The notes: generated from the sequence alone by a model not told the origin. A DNA stretch of 64,000 bases from Streptomyces sp. NBC_01233 (GCF_035989305.1 NZ_CP108514.1:8722501-8786500), one strand, 5' to 3'; counted from the stretch's first letter, positions 42,217 to 51,588 are shown. Made by a program: numbers and translations.

Positions 42217-44121
42217 GTGAGAAGAGCCCTGCTACCGTCGGTGCTCGCCGCGGCGCTCGCGCTCGGCGCGCTAGGCGCCTCCCCGACCGCCGCGTCCCCG
42301 ACGAACGCGACGGACGCGGCTCCCACGACTTCGGCCGCGTTGGCCGACTCCTGGACCGCGCCCCTCAGCACCCGCGGCCGCTACGTCGTCGACGCGGGCG
42401 GCAACCGCTTCAAGCTCAAGTCCGCGAACTGGCACGGGGCCCAGGGATCGTGGAGCGGCTCGGGCGACATCAACGACCCGGCCGGCCATCACGACGGCGA
42501 GAAGGCCGACCAGATGCCGCTCGGCCTGGACCGCGCGCCGATCGCGCGGATCCTCGCCGGATTCCACGAACTCGGCATCAACAGCATCCGGCTGCCGTTC
42601 TCGAACGAGATGCTGCACGACCAGCGCCCGGTCTCCGATGCCTCGGTCGCCGCCAACCCGAGTCTGCGCGGCAAGACTCCGCTCCAGGTCTTCGACGCCG
42701 TCATCGCGGCCACCACGGCCGAGGGCTTCGCGGTGATCCTCAACAACCACACCATCACCTCACGCTTCTGCTGCGGTCTGGACGGCAACGAGCGCTGGAA
42801 CACCAGCCAGTCCACCGCGCAGTGGGAGAACGACTGGATCGCCCTCGCCCGACGCTACAAGGACAACAAGCGCGTCGTCGGCGCCGACCTCTACAACGAG
42901 GTCCGCCGCACCGTCACCGACGACGCCAACTGGAACTGGGGCAACGACCACGACTGGTGGGCCGCGTCCCAGCGCCTGGGGGACCGGCTCCTCACCGAGG
43001 CCAACCCCGACCTCCTGGTGATCGTCGAAGGCATCAACTGGCAGGGCATCCCGGCCGACGGGCTGCCCCACTGGCGCCCCACGCTCGAACCGGTACGCAC
43101 CCTCTCGCACACCCTCGTCGCCTCGAACAAGCTGGTGTACGCGGCGCACTTCTACGGTTACACCGGGCCGAACCACACCGGAGCCACGGGCATGGGCGAG
43201 ACCCACGACCCGCGCTACCAGGAACTCTCCCGTGAAGAGCTCTTCGCCACCTTGCAGCGCCAGGCGTTCTACGTCACGTCCGAATCGGGCAGCCACTTCA
43301 CCGCACCCCTGTGGATCAGCGAGTTCGGCATCGGCAGCGACGAGACCAACCCGCAGGCACGCGCATGGTTCGGCAATTTCGTAGACCACCTGATCGCCAA
43401 TGACACCGACTTCGCCTACTGGCCCCTGGTCGGCTGGGCCGGGCACGGCACCTGGTCCATCCTCAACTTCGATGCGGCGGGCCGCCGTTCCGGCCTCCTG
43501 GACGGTGGCGACTGGCGCGCCACCGACTGGAACCGGCTGATCGCCTCGCCGCAGAAGAGCGGCCAGGTCGCCGTCTCCGACACGTGGGACATGCTCAACC
43601 TCGACCACGCCGACGCGGTCCAGTCGCTGCGCGTACGCACCCTCGGGGACTGGGACGCGGGAGCCCGCAAGGGGACCTGCCCCGACGGACAGCGCCTCGT
43701 CGGCCTCGCCCACCGTGACGGGCGCGGGCTGTGCACCGATTCCGGGGCCCCCGGCCTGGCGGCCACCGGCCCCGCGCCGGCGGTGGTGAGCGACGAACGC
43801 CACGTACAGCAAGGGGATTGGGCGGGCGGCTACACCAAGTACCAGTGCGGGCCCGACCAGTTCGTGACCGGCTACAGCGTGCGCGGCCAGGCGGTCTCCG
43901 CAGTCCTGTGCGCCCGGGCGGGCCGGACCCTCGGGACCAACGGCCGTACCGTCTGGTTCGACCGGGGTGACAACCGGCCGGCCGGACGCCCGGGCGGAGA
44001 GTTCGCCTACGGCAACTACAAGGGGCAGTGCGGCACGGACGAGTACGCCGCGGGCATCGCCTTCACCGGGGCGTGGGCCAAGGGCAAGACGCCGGACGCC
44101 CTGCTGTGCCGCAAGCTGTGA
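42217..44121 (+). CDS. Secreted glycoside hydrolase family 5 enzyme
   Basis: 634 residues. A signal peptide (MRRALLPSVLAAALALGAL, then SPTAASP) exports it. The GH5 barrel runs from about residue 50 to 440; the acid/base is Glu228 in DLYNEVRR and the nucleophile Glu369 in LWISEFGIG. The C-terminal ~160 residues contain several cysteine pairs (CPDGQRLVGLAH, YQCGPDQFVTGYS, GQCGTDEYAAGIAF) arranged as repeats and may bind carbohydrate. Substrate could be a beta-glucan, mannan or galactan; the beta-galactosidase next door favours a galactose-containing polymer. GTG start after GGAGG. Confidence 0.92.
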   Translation: MRRALLPSVLAAALALGALGASPTAASPTNATDAAPTTSAALADSWTAPLSTRGRYVVDAGGNRFKLKSANWHGAQGSWSGSGDINDPAGHHDGEKADQMPLGLDRAPIARILAGFHELGINSIRLPFSNEMLHDQRPVSDASVAANPSLRGKTPLQVFDAVIAATTAEGFAVILNNHTITSRFCCGLDGNERWNTSQSTAQWENDWIALARRYKDNKRVVGADLYNEVRRTVTDDANWNWGNDHDWWAASQRLGDRLLTEANPDLLVIVEGINWQGIPADGLPHWRPTLEPVRTLSHTLVASNKLVYAAHFYGYTGPNHTGATGMGETHDPRYQELSREELFATLQRQAFYVTSESGSHFTAPLWISEFGIGSDETNPQARAWFGNFVDHLIANDTDFAYWPLVGWAGHGTWSILNFDAAGRRSGLLDGGDWRATDWNRLIASPQKSGQVAVSDTWDMLNLDHADAVQSLRVRTLGDWDAGARKGTCPDGQRLVGLAHRDGRGLCTDSGAPGLAATGPAPAVVSDERHVQQGDWAGGYTKYQCGPDQFVTGYSVRGQAVSAVLCARAGRTLGTNGRTVWFDRGDNRPAGRPGGEFAYGNYKGQCGTDEYAAGIAFTGAWAKGKTPDALLCRKL

Positions 44122-44173
44122 CCCCCGTCGCCTGACGGTCCCGGCGGGCCGCTCGCCCCTCCGACTCGGCGTG

Positions 44174-44217
44174 CGCGCCGCGGTCCCCGGACCTGATGGT
44201 CTCCGGACCGCGGCGCG
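44174..44217 (+). terminator. Terminator after the GH5 gene
   Basis: CGCGCCGCGGTCC (44174-44186) pairs perfectly with GGACCGCGGCGCG (44205-44217) around an 18-nt loop, 52 bp after the stop. Confidence 0.82.
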
Positions 44218-44309
44218 TCGGCGGAAACCTCCACCGGCTCACACGACGACCACCGCGCGTCAGGTGTTGCTCCGGGTGCGGGATACCGCCGCCCCTTACG
44301 GTGGGTTCC

Positions 44310-44828
44310 GTGACGGACCATGCGGCGGACGCGGCGGACGCGGTGGACACGGAGATGGCCGCGGCTCAGCTCAAGGAACGGCTCTACGCGACGATCACCA
44401 TGATCTCCGTCGTCATCGGGCTCGCCGGCAGCAGCCACGTGACCGTCCTCGGAGCCGCGGCGACGATCGCGACCGCCTCGGTGGGCCTGTGGCTGGCCGC
44501 GCTCGTCGCCGACCAGCAGGCCCATCGCGTGACGCACGGAGCCCTCGCACGGGGACGGGAACTGCGCGCGATGCTCTACGTCAGCAGCCCGCTGCTGCTG
44601 TCCGCGGTGGGCCCGCTCGTTCTGCTCGGAGTCTCGGCACTGGGAGCGATGGGCCTGGAGACGGCGCTTCTCGTTGCGGCCGGGGTCAACGTCGCCACCT
44701 TGTTCGCGTGGGGGTGTTACGGAGGGATCCGGATGGGCGGCGGGACGGCCTTCGCGCTGCTCGCCGGCGGGATCGACGCGGCGATCGGGACAGCGGTCGC
44801 CGTGGTCAAGGCTGCAGCCGGGCACTGA
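44310..44828 (+). CDS. Small integral membrane protein of unknown function
   Basis: 172 residues with four hydrophobic segments: LYATITMISVVIGLAGSS, VTVLGAAATIATASVGLWLAALV, SSPLLLSAVGPLVLLGVSALGAM and a C-terminal pair around TAFALLAGGIDAAIG. The short N-terminal part is acidic. The layout loosely recalls VIT-type or other small transport-like proteins, but no diagnostic motif is present. GTG at 44310 (or 44301) has only a weak ribosome site. No partner gene is adjacent. Confidence 0.7.
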   Translation: MTDHAADAADAVDTEMAAAQLKERLYATITMISVVIGLAGSSHVTVLGAAATIATASVGLWLAALVADQQAHRVTHGALARGRELRAMLYVSSPLLLSAVGPLVLLGVSALGAMGLETALLVAAGVNVATLFAWGCYGGIRMGGGTAFALLAGGIDAAIGTAVAVVKAAAGH

Positions 44829-44984
44829 CACCACCGGGGGGTGCCGGCCGGTGCGGCGTCTTCGCCTCCGGGAGGAAGTGACGGCCGCCGACGACACGAG
44901 GCGGGCGGCGGGCGGCGGACGGCGCGCAGGGCCTGCAGGTCCTCCAGGGGGTTGCCGGCATCGACGCGGTCGGCCACGCGCACC
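44829..44984. other. Gap with a short unassigned minus-strand frame
   Basis: Directly downstream of the solute-binding protein gene, the minus strand can be read as VRVADRVDAGNPLEDLQALR, which then decays into low complexity; a second frame shows VVGGRHFLPEAKTP. Either could be the start or end of a lost gene. Not assignable. Confidence 0.25.
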
Positions 44985-46130
44985 TCAGCCCGGGACGGCC
45001 TCGGCCCAGCCGCGGTTGACGGTCTCCCTGGCCTTCTCCGTCTGCCCCTCCGTCGGAAACACCGGCGTGCCCTCGACCGTCGGCAGTTTCTCCGCGGCGG
45101 CCTTGTCGAGGGTGCCGTCCTCCTCCATGGCGTCCAAGAGGACGGGACGCGCATAGGCGCCGAGCCGGATGTTCTGGCCTTCCGGGCTGAAGACGTACTC
45201 CTGCCACAGGCGTGCCGCCGCGGGGTGCGGGGCGTCCTTGTTCACCCCGTTCGCGTAGTACTCGGCGAAGCTGCCGTCGAAGGGGATGGCGGTCCGCCAG
45301 TCGACGTCCGCGCCCTTCTCGCGGAATTCGTCGGCGTATCCGAGGTTGAGGAAGTCCCAGTCGATACTGATCGGGGTCTGGCCCTTCACGATCGTGTCCG
45401 GTGAGGATCCGACCGGGTTGAAGTTGCCGTTCTTGCTGAGCTCGGCGAAGAAGTCGATACCGGGCTGGATGTTGTCGAAGGAGCCCCCGTTCGCCAGGGC
45501 CGCCGCGTACACGCCGGCGAAGGCGGAGCCGGACTTGGTGGGGTCGCCGTTGAGGGAGACCTGGCCCTTGTACTCGGGCTTGCGCAGATCGGCGAAGGTC
45601 GAGGGGCAGGTCTTCACGCGCTTGGCGTCACAGCCGATCGAGATGTAGCCGCCGTAGTTGTTGTACCAGCGGGCGTTCGGGTCCTTCTGCTCCTCGGGGA
45701 TCTGGCCGAACGCGGCGACCTTGTACGGAGCGAGCAGACCCTGCCGCGCCGCGGACTGCGCGAACGAGCCACCCACGTCGATCACGTCGGGGGCGCGGCC
45801 TTCGGGCCTGTGCTCCTTCAGGGCGTTGATCTCGTCCTGGCTGGTACCTTCCGGGTTCTCCACCGTGACCTTGATCCCGTACTTCTTCTCGAAGCCGTCG
45901 ATCAGTGCGCCGTAATTGGCCCAGTCGCGGGGGAGCGCGATCGTGTTGAGCGAGCCCTCCTTCTTCGCGGCCGCGGTCAGTGCCGCCATGCCGCCGGCGT
46001 CCGCGGCGGAGGTGGCCACCGCGGGTCCGCTGGGCGCGGCGACGGGCTTGTCCCCGCAGGCGCCGAGGGGCGCGGCCGAGAGGGCCAGGAAGGCGGCGAC
46101 GAAGGCTGTCCGGAGACGGGGTGCGGGCAC
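44985..46130 (-). CDS. Orphan ABC transporter substrate-binding lipoprotein (polyamine/iron/phosphonate type)
   Basis: 381 residues. The lipobox PLGACG anchors it outside. The PotD/AfuA-like fold appears in KKEGSLNTIALPRDWANYGALIDGFEKKYGIKVTVENP, RAPDVIDVGGSFAQSA and the conserved VSLNGDPTKSGSAFAGVYAAALANGG, with YVFSPEGQNIRLGAYARPVL near the C-terminus. No permease or ATPase gene is adjacent, although such proteins normally lead a transport operon. GTG start. The ligand cannot be told from sequence alone. Confidence 0.88.
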   Translation of the reverse strand: MPAPRLRTAFVAAFLALSAAPLGACGDKPVAAPSGPAVATSAADAGGMAALTAAAKKEGSLNTIALPRDWANYGALIDGFEKKYGIKVTVENPEGTSQDEINALKEHRPEGRAPDVIDVGGSFAQSAARQGLLAPYKVAAFGQIPEEQKDPNARWYNNYGGYISIGCDAKRVKTCPSTFADLRKPEYKGQVSLNGDPTKSGSAFAGVYAAALANGGSFDNIQPGIDFFAELSKNGNFNPVGSSPDTIVKGQTPISIDWDFLNLGYADEFREKGADVDWRTAIPFDGSFAEYYANGVNKDAPHPAAARLWQEYVFSPEGQNIRLGAYARPVLLDAMEEDGTLDKAAAEKLPTVEGTPVFPTEGQTEKARETVNRGWAEAVPG

Positions 46131-46250
46131 GAAGGCTCCATAACGGCGGTCGGTACCGATCGAGGCCAGCGTACGTTCGGCGGCCTCCGCGGCGCAGTCC
46201 CGGACGGTGGTGTCCGACGTCTTCCTTGCGGCCGTCGTACCGGCGCGTCC

Positions 46251-48998
46251 TCAGAACCCCTCGTCGTCCCACCCGGCCAGGAGCGCCTCCCCGAGGTCCA
46301 TCGCGGCCGGTGCGGCCCCGTTGTGGAGCGCCTGCTCGCTCCAGATGATCTTGCCGCGGGCGGTGTAGCGGGTGCCCCAGCGCTCGGCGAACTGCGCGAC
46401 GAGTAACAGACCGCGGCCGCCCTCGTCGGTGTCCGCGGCCCGGCGCAGGTGCGGGGAGGTGCTGGACCCGTCGGAGACCTCGCAGACCAGGCAGCGGTCG
46501 TACAGCAGCCTCACCCGGATGGGCTCGGTGCCGTAGCGGATGGCGTTGGTCATGAGCTCGCTGAGGATGAGTTCCGTGGTGAACGCGATGTCCTCCAGGC
46601 CCCAGTCGGCCAGTCGGCGGGCACACGCGTTGCGCACCGGGGACACCGCCGCAGGTTCGGGGGACAGGTCCCACTCGGCGATCCGCGCCGGGTCCAGCAG
46701 GCGGGTGCGGGCCACCAGCAGCGCGACGTCGTCGCTGGGCCTGGTGGGCAGCATCGCGTCGATCACCGCGGTGCAGGTTTCCTCCGGATCGCGGTCGGGC
46801 CCGGACAGGGCGGCGCGCAGCGCGGCCAGGCCGGCGTCCGGATCGCGGTCGCGGTTCTCGATCAGCCCGTCGGTGAAGAGCGCCAGCCGGGACCCCTCGG
46901 GCAGGGTCAGCGTCATGGTCTCCATGGGCAGACCCGCGCCCAGGCCCAGCGGCGGGGAGACCGGTACCTCGGGGAACGACACGGTTCCATCGGGGTCGAT
47001 CAGGGCGGGGCCGGGATGCCCGGCGGTGGCGGCGGTCACCTGCCCGGAGACGGGATCGTAGATGGCGCACAGGCAGGTGGCTCCGGTGATCCCCTGCCAC
47101 TCCTGCTCGTCGGCGTCGATGTGGGCGACCAGCTCGTCCAGGTGGCTCAGGAGTTCGTCCGGCGGCAGGTCGAGGGTGGAGAAGTTGTACACGGCGGTGC
47201 GCAGGCGGCCCATGGTGGCGGCGGCGTGGAGGCCGTGGCCGACGACGTCGCCGACCACCAGGGCCACCCGGGTGCCGGGCAGCGGGATGACGTCGAACCA
47301 GTCACCGCCCACCCCGGCCTGCGCGGCCAGATAGCGGTGCGCGACTTCGACGGCGGACTGCTCCGGTACGCCCCGGGGCAGCAGGCTGCGCTGCAGGGTG
47401 ACGGCCATGGTGTGCTCGCGGGTGTAGCGGCGGGCATTGTCGACGGCCACGGCCGCCCGGGCGGTCAGCTCCTCGGCGAAGGACACGTCCTCCTCGTCGA
47501 AGGCCGGGGAGTCCTGCCCCCGCCAGTAGCCGGCCATCCCCAGCACCACGCCCCGGGCCCGCAGGGGCACGACGATCAGGGAGTGGATGCCGCGGTCCAG
47601 GATCTGCAGGGCGTTGGCCTGGTGCTGGGCCCGCCACCGATGGGTCAGGCGCAGGTCGGCCTCCAGGACCGCGTGGCCGCCGGCCAGCCCGGCGGCCATG
47701 GGACCGGTGGGAGCGAACCGGATCAGCTCGCCGACGGGAGTGAGCGGGTGGTCGCCCTGAAGGCCGACGACGGCGGTGCGGCGCATCTCGGCGTTCGCTT
47801 CGGGCGGCTCCTCGCCGCGCAGCACCGGGTCCAGCAGGTCGACCGTGACCACGTCGGCGAAGCGCGGGACCGCCACCTCCGCCAGCTCTTGCGCGGTGCG
47901 CTCCACGTTCAGCGTCGTTCCGACCTCCACCCCCGCGTCGTAGAGCAACTTCAGGCGCTCCCGGGCCACCTCGGCCCTGCCGGAGAGCGCCCGCAGCTCG
48001 GTGGTGTCCCGCAGGGTGACGACGGTCCCGGCCTGACCGTACGGGGCGGTGGGCCGGATGTTCACCGCCAGCAGCCGATCGGCCGCCATGTGCAGTTCGT
48101 CGGTCGCGGAACGGCCCGATGCGATCAGCTCGGCGATCGCCTCCTCCAGCCCCAGGCCGGTGACGGGGAGACCTTCCGCGTCCGCCGGCAGATCGAGCAG
48201 CCGCCGCGCCTCGTCATTGGCGAGCAGCAGCCGTCCGCCGTCGCCGACGATCAGTACGCCCTCGCGCACCGCGTGCAGCACCGCGTCGTGGTGCTCGTAC
48301 ATGCGCGTCATCTCGGCCGGTCCCAGGCCATGGGTCCGGCGCAGCAGTCTGCGGCTCACCAGCGCGGTTCCGCCCGCGGACAGGGCGAGCACCGCGGCCG
48401 CACTGCCGAGCACGACCGGCAGCTGCCGGTTCACCATGCCCTGGACGTTCTGGACCGTGACCGGCGAGGCGACGACGGCGATGACCCGTCCGCCGGGGTC
48501 CTTGACGGGGACGACCGAGACCACGGACTGGCCCAGGGACCCCTCGAACGTCTCGGTGAAGGACTTGCCGGCCGCCGCCTTGGAGAAGGGGCCGACGACG
48601 TGCCTCCCGATCTGCCGCGGGTTGCTGTGGGTGAGGGTGACCCCGTCGAGGCTGTACACGTTGATGCCGTCCACTCCGGCGATCTTCCGGGCCGCCTCGG
48701 CGCTCGGCTGCAGCAGCGCGCTCGGATCGGGGCTGCGCAGGGCCGCGACGATTCCCGGGGATTCCGCGAACGTTCCGGCGGCCGCGAGCGTGCGGTGCCG
48801 GGCGTCCAGCATGGCGGCGCTCCGGGCCTGCACCACGAGCGCCGCCACCGCCGCGGCGACGAGGAGCACCACGACGGCCAGCTGCAGGAGGAACACCTCG
48901 CCGGCCACACTGCGCACGCTCAGCAGGGAGGACAGACGCTGCGGCCGCCGCGCCCTTCCCTTGCGGGGTCGGACGCGCTCCTGATGGAGGTCGGTCAT
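46251..48998 (-). CDS. Transmembrane sensor: Cache-PAS-GAF-PP2C phosphatase with C-terminal RsbW-like ATPase
   Basis: 915 residues. A first membrane helix (about 35-57), an extracellular Cache-type sensor (58-190), a second helix (193-215), a PAS domain (236-340), a GAF domain (355-520), a PP2C/SpoIIE phosphatase (about 545-745; GVGGDWFDV, GDVVGHGLHAA, TAGHPGPAL, LFTDGLIENR) and an HATPase_c kinase-like domain (about 770-900; LILSELMTNAIRYG, DEGGRGLLLV). Phosphatase and anti-sigma kinase activities in one protein would let an outside signal set the phosphorylation of anti-anti-sigma factors. The start ATG has GGAG only 1-2 nt upstream. Confidence 0.93.
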   Translation of the reverse strand: MTDLHQERVRPRKGRARRPQRLSSLLSVRSVAGEVFLLQLAVVVLLVAAAVAALVVQARSAAMLDARHRTLAAAGTFAESPGIVAALRSPDPSALLQPSAEAARKIAGVDGINVYSLDGVTLTHSNPRQIGRHVVGPFSKAAAGKSFTETFEGSLGQSVVSVVPVKDPGGRVIAVVASPVTVQNVQGMVNRQLPVVLGSAAAVLALSAGGTALVSRRLLRRTHGLGPAEMTRMYEHHDAVLHAVREGVLIVGDGGRLLLANDEARRLLDLPADAEGLPVTGLGLEEAIAELIASGRSATDELHMAADRLLAVNIRPTAPYGQAGTVVTLRDTTELRALSGRAEVARERLKLLYDAGVEVGTTLNVERTAQELAEVAVPRFADVVTVDLLDPVLRGEEPPEANAEMRRTAVVGLQGDHPLTPVGELIRFAPTGPMAAGLAGGHAVLEADLRLTHRWRAQHQANALQILDRGIHSLIVVPLRARGVVLGMAGYWRGQDSPAFDEEDVSFAEELTARAAVAVDNARRYTREHTMAVTLQRSLLPRGVPEQSAVEVAHRYLAAQAGVGGDWFDVIPLPGTRVALVVGDVVGHGLHAAATMGRLRTAVYNFSTLDLPPDELLSHLDELVAHIDADEQEWQGITGATCLCAIYDPVSGQVTAATAGHPGPALIDPDGTVSFPEVPVSPPLGLGAGLPMETMTLTLPEGSRLALFTDGLIENRDRDPDAGLAALRAALSGPDRDPEETCTAVIDAMLPTRPSDDVALLVARTRLLDPARIAEWDLSPEPAAVSPVRNACARRLADWGLEDIAFTTELILSELMTNAIRYGTEPIRVRLLYDRCLVCEVSDGSSTSPHLRRAADTDEGGRGLLLVAQFAERWGTRYTARGKIIWSEQALHNGAAPAAMDLGEALLAGWDDEGF

Positions 48999-49116
48999 AC
49001 TCCATCTTCTAACCTCTCTGGGCCGTCGGCAGCGGGGAGCGACCGCCGGCCCGCTGCGCCGCCCCCGTGCCGGGTGGGGAGGGTGCCGGGGTGGGCGGCC
49101 ACGGCGGGGTCCTGGA

Positions 49117-49142
49117 GCGCATACAGGAAGCGCATACAGGAA
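49117..49142. repeat. Direct repeat of AGCGCATACAGGA
   Basis: Two copies follow each other within 49115-49142, in the divergent gap between the sensor phosphatase and the next membrane protein gene. Possible activator site or simple duplication. Confidence 0.5.
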
Positions 49143-49273
49143 TGGCGGCAGAGCGATCGGGGTCCTTCGCCGGCGCATCACACGACGGGCTCAACCGAAC
49201 GCGCAGACCTGCGGCCCGACGTGTCCAATGTCCGGGAAGCGGCCTTTCGCCTCAGTCGTCCCCAGGGAGTGCT

Positions 49274-50584
49274 ATGAGTCTGCCGTCCGAGCCGCCCGCC
49301 GGGGCGCCCGCACCGGGTCGGACAGCGGGTTCGCGTCCGCGGAGGATCGTGACGAGCACCGTTTCGGCCGTGCTGATCACGCTCACGTGCATCCTCGTCC
49401 CGGTGTCCCTGCTCACCGTGTGGGTGCACGACATCGTGCTGGACACCGACCGGTACGTGTCCACGGTCTCCCCGCTCGCCTCGAACCCGGACGTCGAGGC
49501 CGCCGCCGTCCACCGCATCACCGAGGCGGCCGACGTCCGCGTCGACGGCGCCCAGGTCACGTCCGACCTGGCGAAATGGCTGGAATCGCAGGGGCTGCCA
49601 CCCCGTGTCGGCGCGGCCGTCAAGGCTCTGGGTCCCCAGCTGGACTCGGCCGCCGATGCGGCCGTCTCCAAGGTGGCGACCCGGTTCGTCGAGAGCGACC
49701 GGTTCGAGAAGGTCTGGACCACCGCCAACCGGGCCGCCCACAACGCGGTGGTGCACGCGCTCACCGGTGAGGGCCGAGGCGCGGTCGAGGTCGAGGGCGG
49801 CACCGTCACCCTCGACCTCGGCACCGCCGTGGAGAACGTCAAGGAGGACCTCGTGAAGGCCGGCATCTCCCCGGCCGAGAAGATTCCCGAGGTCGACAAG
49901 CAGATGGTGCTCTTCCAGTCCGACGAACTGGAGAAGATCAGGAGCCTGGTCCACCTCCTCGACGTCCTCGGCAACTGGCTGCCCGTACTCACCGTGGTCC
50001 TCGGGGCGGCCGGAGTCCTGCTCGCCCGGCGCCGGCGCCGGGCCCTGGTGACCACCATGCTGTGCGCGGCCGCCGCCTGCCTCCTCGTCGGCATCGGTCT
50101 GGTCATCGCACGCCGCTACTACCTCGACCACCTCCCGGAGCAGGTCCAGTCGCCCGCGGCGGCCGCGGCGATCTTCGACACGCTCGTGCGGTTCCTGAGG
50201 GTCAGCATCCGCACCGCGATCGTCCTCGGCATCGTCGTCGCCCTCGGCGCCTACCTCTCCGGTGCCGGCCGGCTGCCGCGCGGCGTGCGCGGTACGGCGG
50301 AGCGCGCGGCCGACTCCGCCGCGGGCTGGGGAGCCGCCCACGGAGTGCACACCGGGCGCGCCGGTGCCTGGGTCCAGGCCCACCGACGCTGGCTCACCAC
50401 CGGCGTGCTGCTCGTTCTCGCGCTGGTGTTCGCGCTGTGGAACCACCCGACCGTGCTCACGGTCCTGCTGCTGGTGCTCATCCTGCTGGCGGTGCTGGCC
50501 GTACTCGCACTGCTGGCGGCCGGCGGCCGGCGCGGTGACGGGGCCGGCGCCCACAGCGGGCACGGGCCCGCAGGGGACCGCTAG
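49274..50584 (+). CDS. Membrane protein of unknown function with a large extracytoplasmic loop
   Basis: 436 residues. One helix near the N-terminus (IVTSTVSAVLITLTCILVPVSLL), then a ~190-residue soluble part (DTDRYVSTVSPLASNPDVEAAAVHRI through VDKQMVLFQSDELEKI) rich in short helices, then four or five helices toward the C-terminus. The DTDRYVxTVxPLAxNPxV block is common in actinobacterial integral membrane proteins without a known role. ATG follows AGGGAG. Divergent from the Cache-PAS-GAF-PP2C gene. Confidence 0.82.
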   Translation: MSLPSEPPAGAPAPGRTAGSRPRRIVTSTVSAVLITLTCILVPVSLLTVWVHDIVLDTDRYVSTVSPLASNPDVEAAAVHRITEAADVRVDGAQVTSDLAKWLESQGLPPRVGAAVKALGPQLDSAADAAVSKVATRFVESDRFEKVWTTANRAAHNAVVHALTGEGRGAVEVEGGTVTLDLGTAVENVKEDLVKAGISPAEKIPEVDKQMVLFQSDELEKIRSLVHLLDVLGNWLPVLTVVLGAAGVLLARRRRRALVTTMLCAAAACLLVGIGLVIARRYYLDHLPEQVQSPAAAAAIFDTLVRFLRVSIRTAIVLGIVVALGAYLSGAGRLPRGVRGTAERAADSAAGWGAAHGVHTGRAGAWVQAHRRWLTTGVLLVLALVFALWNHPTVLTVLLLVLILLAVLAVLALLAAGGRRGDGAGAHSGHGPAGDR

Positions 50585-50700
50585 CCGTTCCGCCCGCGTG
50601 GCGGTCCTCGGGGAGGGACCCGAGAATGAGATGGCCGGAAAGGGATCTACACGACGCCGCCCGCAGCGCGGTGGGAAGGCACGGCAATCCATCCCGGGGG

Positions 50701-50731
50701 GCGTTGCGGGACGGTCCGGTTCCCGCAACGC
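50701..50731 (+). terminator. Perfect 11-bp hairpin upstream of the amidotransferase gene
   Basis: GCGTTGCGGGA (50701-50711) pairs with TCCCGCAACGC (50721-50731), loop 9 nt. It lies 116 bp after the membrane protein stop and 23 bp before the next ATG, so it may be a terminator or a leader element. Confidence 0.6.
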
Positions 50732-50754
50732 CGTAGAAACGCAGGTGATCACGC

Positions 50755-51588
50755 ATGTGCCGATGGCTCGCGTATTCGGGAACACCCATGCTGCTCGACA
50801 CCATCCTGTACAAACCGGCTCACTCCCTGATCGACCAGAGCCTCCACTCCAAGCTCGGTGTGGAGACGACGAACGGCGACGGGTTCGGTGTCGGCTGGTA
50901 CACGGGAGACATAGACTCGCCGGCGCTCCTCAGAGACGTCGGTCCCGCCTGGAACAACCGCAACCTGCGGGAGATGGCGGACCATGTCCGCTCCCCGCTG
51001 TTCTTCGCGCACATCCGGGCGTCGACCGGGACGGCGGTGCAGCAGTCGAACTGTCACCCCTTCCGGCACGGCCGCTGGATGTTCATGCACAACGGCGCGA
51101 TCACCGGTTTCCACCTGATGCGCCGGGACCTCACCCTGCTCGTCGATCCCGCTCTGTACGCCGACATCGGGGGAACGACGGACTCCGAGGTGATGTTCTA
51201 CCTGGCCCTCACCTTCGGCCTGGAAGAGGACCCGCGCGCCGCCATCGCCAGGATGGCGGGAGTGGTGGAGCGCGTCGGGCACGAGCACGGGGTGGAGTTC
51301 CCGCTCCAGATGACGCTCGCCATGACCGACGGTGAACGCGTCTGGGCCTTCCGCTACTCCAGCGGGCACGCTTCCCGCTCGCTGTTCTACAGCAGCAAGG
51401 TGGACTCGCTGCGCAGGCTGCACCCGGACATGGCGTTCCTCCAAGAGGTCTCCGACGAGACCCGCCTCATCGTGTCCGAACCCCTCGGCGATCTGCCGGG
51501 CGCCTGGAACGAGGTACCGGAGAGCAGCTACGGCGTCGTACAGCCGGGCGCGGACGAGCTGTTCCCCTTCACTCCGACGCCCGCGTGA
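50755..51588 (+). CDS. Class II glutamine amidotransferase (EgtC/YafJ-like)
   Basis: 277 residues. The N-terminal nucleophile Cys2 is in MCRWLAYSGTP, as required for Ntn-type glutamine hydrolases; the conserved NGDGFGVGWY, FFAHIRAST and HPFRHGRWMFMHNGAI blocks form the glutaminase site. Related proteins include EgtC of ergothioneine synthesis, but no other ergothioneine gene is nearby, so the partner reaction is unknown. Start ATG lies 23 bp after a perfect hairpin. Confidence 0.92.
   Translation: MCRWLAYSGTPMLLDTILYKPAHSLIDQSLHSKLGVETTNGDGFGVGWYTGDIDSPALLRDVGPAWNNRNLREMADHVRSPLFFAHIRASTGTAVQQSNCHPFRHGRWMFMHNGAITGFHLMRRDLTLLVDPALYADIGGTTDSEVMFYLALTFGLEEDPRAAIARMAGVVERVGHEHGVEFPLQMTLAMTDGERVWAFRYSSGHASRSLFYSSKVDSLRRLHPDMAFLQEVSDETRLIVSEPLGDLPGAWNEVPESSYGVVQPGADELFPFTPTPA

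Noticed and set aside
40080..44121. Natural-product biosynthetic cluster
   Set aside because: No synthase, carrier protein or tailoring set is present; the genes form a sugar-utilisation locus.
46449..49277. 942-codon plus-strand frame opposite the sensor phosphatase
   Set aside because: Antisense of a multidomain gene with intact motifs; its own translation shows none.
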